Positions 49,865-54,757 of a stretch of 54,757 nt of DNA are shown piece by piece (within the stretch, counting starts at the first letter, position 1; the number at the start of each line of letters is the position of its first letter). Origin of the DNA: Chitinophagaceae bacterium. GTDB taxonomy: Bacteria; Bacteroidota; Bacteroidia; Chitinophagales; Chitinophagaceae. The stretch is from assembly GCA_947447825.1 (NCBI GenBank), contig CANFLL010000016.1:1-54757 (forward strand), read 5' to 3'. A program made the translations under genes and the position numbers. Below the pieces are notes generated by a model. That model saw only the letters and a list, made by a program, of their open reading frames with translations. It was not told the origin of the DNA and searched no databases.

Positions 49865-51184
49865 CTATTCTTGTAAGCGCCACCATACAGCCTCAAGTGG
49901 GAAAAAATAGACAAAATAAAGTTTATTGAACTTGTAGGTATTAAAGACGGCCATCAAATCGTTTTTCCTAGACTGCAGGACTTTTTTATCTGGAGCCAAA
50001 GAAATAGCCCAAGCAGCAAAAATTGGCTCTCTAACATAAGCAACTTCTGTGGAACGCCTTGGCTGACGTTTCATCCAATCAGCTAATTGGGCATAAGCAA
50101 CCGAATCTGCTTGGGCAGGAGAAGTTTGTACTTTCCAAAATTTATTCATCGGACGCCAATCTATACTTAACGAATTTGTATCATTTTGCGGATAGTAGCC
50201 AGCTTTTTTTAAACTAGCTAATGCATTTGTTGCTGTTGTTTCAAGACCTTTTCTATAGCTCTCTTTTATGGCTGTATCTTCTTCCAATTCCCATAAACTT
50301 CTTAAACAAGCAAATGAAGGCGAATTATGCCAAGTATCCGTGGTTTTAGCCTGAGAAGCAAGACCGTCAGCAAGAATTTGTAAACGGGACTCTTTTAAAG
50401 GGCCACCAGTTTCTGCCATAGTTTTCAGATACAAATTATTCCAGTAACTGTCCTTGGTAATTTTATAACATATTTTAGCAGTAAACAATAATCTCGCAGC
50501 TCTATAATCGAAAGGTGCAAATGAGCCTCTTACATTAAAAGGGGGTTCAGCAGGTATTCCCCAATTTTTACTTACCATCGCTTTCGAAGCAGCAATAATT
50601 TTATTCTCGATATTTGTTCTTTCAGATGCGGTTGGAATAGTAGTTTCTAAATATCGCCACATGCCATATATCCATCCTCCAGCTTGATCATCTGAACTCA
50701 TTGGATAATATGCATTACCATCACTACCGTTGTAACCTCTTGCAAAAAAGCCTTCAACTGAACTTACGGTAGCCAACAACATTAAGCCACTAGCTAAATT
50801 TCTTACTTTTAATGAATCTTCTGGTTTTCTTGTGTGCTCCCAGCGCTTGATTGCTCCATCCATATATAAACCTCCGAACATTGATCCATTCTCTGTAGGA
50901 GACCACCAACCCGTAGCATTTGGCTTTCCGTCCTTGTATTCTTGGACAGTTGGATAAATCACTCCCCCATTCAAATCTTTATAATCATTGAAAATATAGT
51001 TTTTATCTATGTACCTCCTCCAAATCTCTGAATTTATCTCATCAACAGTTGAAGTTGATGTTGCACTAACTGAATTTGCCGATTTTTGACAGGAGGTTAA
51101 AGGAAGTATGCAAAAAACAAAAAATGAAAAAATTACTGTACGATAAAATAAGTAATTGAATTTGTGGGTACTTGTTGAAAACAT
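49865..51184 (-). CDS. Lipoprotein, possible alpha/alpha-toroid enzyme (paralogue 1)
   Basis: 439 residues with a lipoprotein signal ending L-P-L-T-S-C (C32). I do not recognise the family with certainty. The body is mostly helical, rich in W, Y, R, D and E, with conserved-looking blocks such as E-N-G-S-M-F-G-G-L-Y-M-D-G, F-F-A-R-G-Y-N-G, S-S-D-D-Q-A-G-G-W-I-Y-G-M-W-R-Y and T-W-H-N-S-P-S-F-A. This recalls the (alpha/alpha)6 toroids of glycoside hydrolases and lyases; a sugar-processing role is inference. A close paralogue follows at 51658. Confidence 0.75.
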   Translation of the reverse strand: MFSTSTHKFNYLFYRTVIFSFFVFCILPLTSCQKSANSVSATSTSTVDEINSEIWRRYIDKNYIFNDYKDLNGGVIYPTVQEYKDGKPNATGWWSPTENGSMFGGLYMDGAIKRWEHTRKPEDSLKVRNLASGLMLLATVSSVEGFFARGYNGSDGNAYYPMSSDDQAGGWIYGMWRYLETTIPTASERTNIENKIIAASKAMVSKNWGIPAEPPFNVRGSFAPFDYRAARLLFTAKICYKITKDSYWNNLYLKTMAETGGPLKESRLQILADGLASQAKTTDTWHNSPSFACLRSLWELEEDTAIKESYRKGLETTATNALASLKKAGYYPQNDTNSLSIDWRPMNKFWKVQTSPAQADSVAYAQLADWMKRQPRRSTEVAYVREPIFAAWAISLAPDKKVLQSRKNDLMAVFNTYKFNKLYFVYFFPLEAVWWRLQE

Positions 51185-51657
51185 ATTGTGAATATTTTGT
51201 AGTTAATTTAACAAAGAAAACGAATATATATTAATAAATCAATTTGTTTTGAAATTATTAAAGTCACAGTCCTGTAAATCCCTACAAGGCTGTTTGATAA
51301 CACAGTAAAACACTATTTTTAGTATGTTTAACAAGTGTTTTCTTTCTAAATTATTTAACCCAAGTTGCAGCTGATTCAAACAATTCCCATCCGTTTTCAA
51401 CTTATTTTGGGCAAAGGAATGCAATATTCTTTCCAAAACCACTATGTTCAGGGCATTTTAGGCTGAATTCATTTTTGCGGTACACAATGGGAGAGATAAG
51501 AGGTGATGTTTCAAAATCTTACTTCATTTATATAAATGCTTCGTTCAAACACAATCATTTTGTTTTACTATCGATTGGTAGAAAGCTACCGTAATGAATA
51601 GGATATAATTTGCAAGAGAACACTTTTAAATATAGTCATTTGGCCTGATGCCACCCA
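51185..51657. other. Gene-free stretch between the two lipoprotein paralogues
   Basis: About 470 bp, AT-rich. A 67-codon minus frame at 51239-51442 has no recognisable features and I do not call it. No terminator or array was found. Confidence 0.45.
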
Positions 51658-52971
51658 TCAAAATTCATTTAAACGCCACCACACAGCCTCAAGAGGAAAG
51701 AAATAAACAAAATAAAGTTGATTGAACTTATAAGTATTAAACACGTTCATTAAATCATTTCTCCTAGATTGAAGAACCTTTTTATCTGGTGCTAATGAAA
51801 TAGCCCAAGCAGCAAATATTGGCTCTCTAACATAAATAACTTCAGTTGAACGCCTAGGCTCACGAATTATCCAATCAGCTAATTGAGCTAAAGCAACTGA
51901 ATCCGCTTGAGCGGAAGAAGTTTGCGATTTCCAAAACTTATTCATTGGATACCAATTTAAACTAAAGGAGTTTATGTCATATTGAGGATAGTAGCTAGAT
52001 TTTTTTAAACTTGCTAATGCATTTGTTGCCGTTGCTTCTAAACCTTTTCCATAGCTCTCTTTTATTGAGTTATCATCTTCCATTTCCCAAAGGCACCTTA
52101 AACAAGCAAAAGAAGGAGAATTATGCCATGTATTAGTACTTTCCGCTTGTGAATCGAGTCCTTTAGCTATAATTTGTAAACGTGACTGTTTCTTATTACC
52201 CCCAGTTTCATACATAGCATTTAAATACAAATTATTCCAGTAACTGTCTTTGGTAATTTTATAACATATTTTAGCAGTAAACAACATTCTTGCTGCTCTA
52301 AAATCAAAAGTTGCGAAAGAGCCTCTTACTTTGAAAGGTGCTTCTGCCGGAATTAACCAATGTTTACTTACAATTGCCGTTGCTGCACTCACAATTTTGT
52401 TCTGAATTCTTACTCTTTCATCAGATGTTGGGATATTAGTTTCTAAATAACGCCACATTCCATAGAACCAGCCACTTGCTTGATCATCTGAACTTAAAGG
52501 ATAATAAGAGTTTCCATCATTACCATTGTAACCTCTTGCAAAAAAACCTTCAACAGAACTAACAGTTGCTAATAACATTAATCCATTAGCTAAATTTCTT
52601 ACTTTCAATGAATCATCTGGTTTTTTAGTGTGCTCCCAGCGCTTGATTGCTCCATCCATATATAAACCTCCGAACATTGATCCATTCTCTGTAGGAGTCC
52701 ACCATCCTATTGAATTTGGTCTTCCTTCTTTATAATCTAACAAAGTGGGGAAAATGATATTTCCATTTAAGTCAGTGTAATCAATAAAAATATTGTTTTT
52801 ATCAATAAATCTTTTCCAAATTTCAGCATTAATGTCATCAATAGTTGAGTTTTGTTTAAATGGCGTTGTCTCTTTATAACAGGAAGTTAATAACAGAATC
52901 ATACTAAAAAACAAAAGAAATTTTGGGTGATAGTACGACTGAAATCGAATGTTAATAATATTTAAAACCAT
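51658..52971 (-). CDS. Lipoprotein, possible alpha/alpha-toroid enzyme (paralogue 2)
   Basis: 437 residues from the ATG giving MVLNIINIRFQSYYHPKFLL; a TTG 18 bp upstream is less likely. Lipobox L-L-L-T-S-C (C31). Very similar to the gene at 49865 through the whole body, with the same blocks (E-N-G-S-M-F-G-G-L-Y-M-D-G and T-W-H-N-S-P-S-F-A), while the signal peptides and the first 20 mature residues differ. This is a tandem duplication with conserved bodies, so both copies are probably under selection. Function as for the paralogue. Confidence 0.75.
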   Translation of the reverse strand: MVLNIINIRFQSYYHPKFLLFFSMILLLTSCYKETTPFKQNSTIDDINAEIWKRFIDKNNIFIDYTDLNGNIIFPTLLDYKEGRPNSIGWWTPTENGSMFGGLYMDGAIKRWEHTKKPDDSLKVRNLANGLMLLATVSSVEGFFARGYNGNDGNSYYPLSSDDQASGWFYGMWRYLETNIPTSDERVRIQNKIVSAATAIVSKHWLIPAEAPFKVRGSFATFDFRAARMLFTAKICYKITKDSYWNNLYLNAMYETGGNKKQSRLQIIAKGLDSQAESTNTWHNSPSFACLRCLWEMEDDNSIKESYGKGLEATATNALASLKKSSYYPQYDINSFSLNWYPMNKFWKSQTSSAQADSVALAQLADWIIREPRRSTEVIYVREPIFAAWAISLAPDKKVLQSRRNDLMNVFNTYKFNQLYFVYFFPLEAVWWRLNEF

Positions 52972-53220
52972 ACTCTTTGTAATAATCAATAAAATTTAAA
53001 AACAATGTATTTCACTAATTCAATAAGCACCTTAATTCTATTTTTACAGACAAAATGATTGTTATTCATCAGACGATTTACAGCTAATTTCAAGAGATAA
53101 AAGCTATAAATTTTTATGTGCCAGTGTCAACTTCTTAAAGGTTTAAACTTTTCGGAAGCTTATGACAAATACGCAGAATATCAAAGTGAGTTCCTTTTTT
53201 CAATCCTCTTTCTTCCAATT
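52972..53220. other. Gene-free stretch
   Basis: About 250 bp upstream of paralogue 2. No gene, RNA or clear promoter box recognised. Confidence 0.4.
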
Positions 53221-53304
53221 ATTCGACTGAATGACGCATATATTCACTTGAATGAGTGAAAGATTCACCTGAGTGAGTCGACGATTCAGGTTAACGATAT
53301 CAGG
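53221..53304. repeat. 21-bp tandem array, 4 units
   Basis: Four 21-bp units in phase, starting ATTCGACTGAATGACG, ATTCACTTGAATGAGTG, ATTCACCTGAGTGAGTC and ATTCAGGTTAACGATATC. ACCTGA and TCAGGT form a small dyad between the last two. Smaller than the other 21-bp arrays and without a long capping hairpin. The bases 53305-53550 beyond it show nothing further. Confidence 0.75.
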
Positions 53305-53550
53305 GTTTATCCTTTTATCCTAAAGCTTTTTATAAATGCCAATGCTTAACCTAAAAATATTACACCCTAAAATTATTAAATTTAATGTGTCATATTAGAG
53401 TTTAAAACCCATGTAAAACTTATCAATTAGTAGCATTTCAGAAAAACTAACACCTAATTACTGGTTGTGAATTAACATAAGTGCTAATTTATCCTTTCAT
53501 TTATAAAACGAATGATAAAGCTACTCTCAACAAAATATTATGCAATAATA

Positions 53551-53581
53551 AGAAAGGCATCCATTTACAGGATGCCTTTCT
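53551..53581 (-). terminator. Terminator of the T9SS protein gene
   Basis: Perfect 12-bp stem (AGAAAGGCATCC at 53551-53562 with GGATGCCTTTCT at 53570-53581), 7-nt loop. On the minus strand it is followed by a T-rich stretch (TATTATTG). It lies about 70 bp past the stop codon. Confidence 0.8.
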
Positions 53582-53649
53582 ACTTTTAGTTCTTAAATTG
53601 TGTATTTGAAAATATATTTATCAAATAAAATACAATCAAATTGCCTGAG

Positions 53650-54757
53650 TTATCGGTTTATAACCCATTTAATTTCTCGACGTTGACCTTCATTAGTAAC
53701 TGAAACCATATAAACTCCCTGTGCAAGTGTTCCTGCTGGAAGGGAAATTGTTTTGTTGCCACCAACACTGTTTCTCCAGATAGTTCTGCCCAACATATCT
53801 GTTACAGTAATATCTGTTTTACTAGTTGCTCCAGTTATTTGAACAAAAGCATTACTTCCAGAAGGATTAGGGAATAACTTAACATTCAAATCTGCACCTT
53901 CGTAAGTTAATGTTACAGAACTAGTCTCTGCTTTTTGTGTATTCTCGCTAAACAAAGATGGTGTTGTTACCGTAGGACAATTCTCATTAACACTATTAAT
54001 AGAATCTCTTGTGTTTACAATGTAGTTGCTCATTGGTGATTTACAACCATTTACATTTGCTTGAACACTATACACGCCATAAACAGTAGTATCCATAACA
54101 TAAGAAGTAGTGCTTGCCACTGGTATAGCAGAGTTTTGATACCACTGATTGCTACCAGTAAAAGATGAAGTCAACACATTGCCAATTCTTGAAATTAATG
54201 GTGCTGGAACAAACTGTTCACGTAATGCTACAGGCGTTGAAGTAGCATAACAACCGTTAACATCTGGTGCATACACATTATAAGTTCCATACAAATGAGC
54301 AACATAACGTGAACCCGTTGATTTCGGTATGGAAACATTATTTCTAAACCACTGTGCAGAGCTTGACGTTGTACTCATTATTAAACTATCTCCAGTTGTT
54401 AAACAAATAGGATTGTTTCCTACACTTGTGATAATTGGTGCAATAGGAATATTTACAGTTATTGTAGTTACTTTATAGATACTATCACAACCGCCAACAC
54501 TCTTAGTAGTATCACGTTTAATGGTTGAACTTGTGTAAGTGATATTATTGTAGGCAACACTATTGCAACCATACAAACTAGTAGCTATAGTAGTAGGCGT
54601 AATTGGCGTAATGGTAATGGTGGCTACGTTGTAAATACTATCACAACCTTGAACACTCTTAACTGTATCTCTAATCACTGTTGAACTTGTATAAGTTTTG
54701 TTTTTGTACAATACACTACTACAATTGGAGAATGAAACTGGCTTTGTAACCGCAACA
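53650..54757 (-). CDS. T9SS type A cargo protein, C-terminal part (runs off the right edge)
   Basis: The frame is open to the window edge, so the N-terminus is missing; an internal TTG at 54711 is not the true start. About 369 residues are visible. They begin with repeats of about 60 residues bearing G-C-D-S-I-Y (N-C-S-S-V-L-Y-K-N-K-T-Y, then G-C-N-S-V-A-Y-N-N-I-T-Y), followed by an Ig-like part with Q-W-Y-Q-N and Q-W-F-R-N. The last 75 residues are a type A sorting domain: V-K-L-F-P-N-P-S-G, D-M-L-G-R-T-I-W, L-A-Q-G-V-Y-M-V-S-V. It is a large secreted or surface-attached protein. Confidence 0.9.
   Translation of the reverse strand, partial: VAVTKPVSFSNCSSVLYKNKTYTSSTVIRDTVKSVQGCDSIYNVATITITPITPTTIATSLYGCNSVAYNNITYTSSTIKRDTTKSVGGCDSIYKVTTITVNIPIAPIITSVGNNPICLTTGDSLIMSTTSSSAQWFRNNVSIPKSTGSRYVAHLYGTYNVYAPDVNGCYATSTPVALREQFVPAPLISRIGNVLTSSFTGSNQWYQNSAIPVASTTSYVMDTTVYGVYSVQANVNGCKSPMSNYIVNTRDSINSVNENCPTVTTPSLFSENTQKAETSSVTLTYEGADLNVKLFPNPSGSNAFVQITGATSKTDITVTDMLGRTIWRNSVGGNKTISLPAGTLAQGVYMVSVTNEGQRREIKWVINR

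Noticed and set aside
51239-51442. 67-codon minus-strand ORF
   Set aside because: No start context, no recognisable composition or domain, isolated in AT-rich DNA.

Overview
The window looks like the chromosome of a member of the Bacteroidota, most plausibly a Chitinophagaceae-like environmental bacterium. The evidence is an AT-rich sequence, type IX secretion (T9SS) signatures (a type B gliding-type C-terminus, a PorP/SprF partner, a type A sorting tail), several Bacteroidota promoter -7 boxes (TAnnTTTG), an outer-membrane receptor of the beta-barrel family 3 type, and housekeeping genes whose closest remembered relatives are from this phylum. The family-level placement is inference. No rRNA, tRNA or CRISPR array was recognised.

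Layout. 0.2-7.6 kb: YceI, DoxX, greA, HIT protein, BrkB-like and LptF/G-like membrane proteins, isocitrate dehydrogenase with a divergent LysR regulator. 7.9-13.3 kb: secreted phytase-like esterase, SUI1-type factor, an autoinhibited Fic protein, nadC, Crp/Fnr regulator plus DinB protein. 13.5-21.2 kb: accessory-looking region with an outer-membrane receptor, a DUF2975/HTH pair, Uma2 protein, a TetR-small protein-MFS efflux operon and an Rpn-family nuclease. 21.2-22.8 kb: gene-poor segment with two inverted MITE-like elements, a repeat array and a restriction-gene remnant. 22.8-33.1 kb: recG, a 1220-residue T9SS cargo protein with its PorP/SprF partner, an epimerase-like protein and a secreted nuclease. 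33.4-42.6 kb: Kup potassium transporter, NtrC-type regulator, amino-acid permease, GH13 enzyme, two tandem NarL-type response regulators. 42.7-49 kb: rpsF-rpsR-rplI, ppa, half-size TauE, a 50-residue membrane protein, glutathione peroxidase, pentapeptide protein plus deoxynucleoside kinase, trpS. 49-54.8 kb: a 41-bp repeat array, two paralogous lipoproteins, and a T9SS protein running off the right edge.

The most unusual content is between the genes. About 15 intergenic spots carry arrays of 7-bp units that differ from place to place but nearly all keep GT at the same phase of every heptad. They lie directly against, or overlap, stop codons, and often contain an inverted arm. A second class consists of arrays with 21-bp (or 42-bp) period, three of them capped by a perfect 15-21 bp hairpin (7644, 21949, 30853; a small fourth at 53221). 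A third is a 12-unit array of 41-bp dyad-symmetric units upstream of trpS. A MITE-like family (two good copies, one degenerate) and a cluster of 14-bp palindromes complete the set. I do not recognise the heptad or 21-bp classes as described elements and consider them the best candidates for something new.
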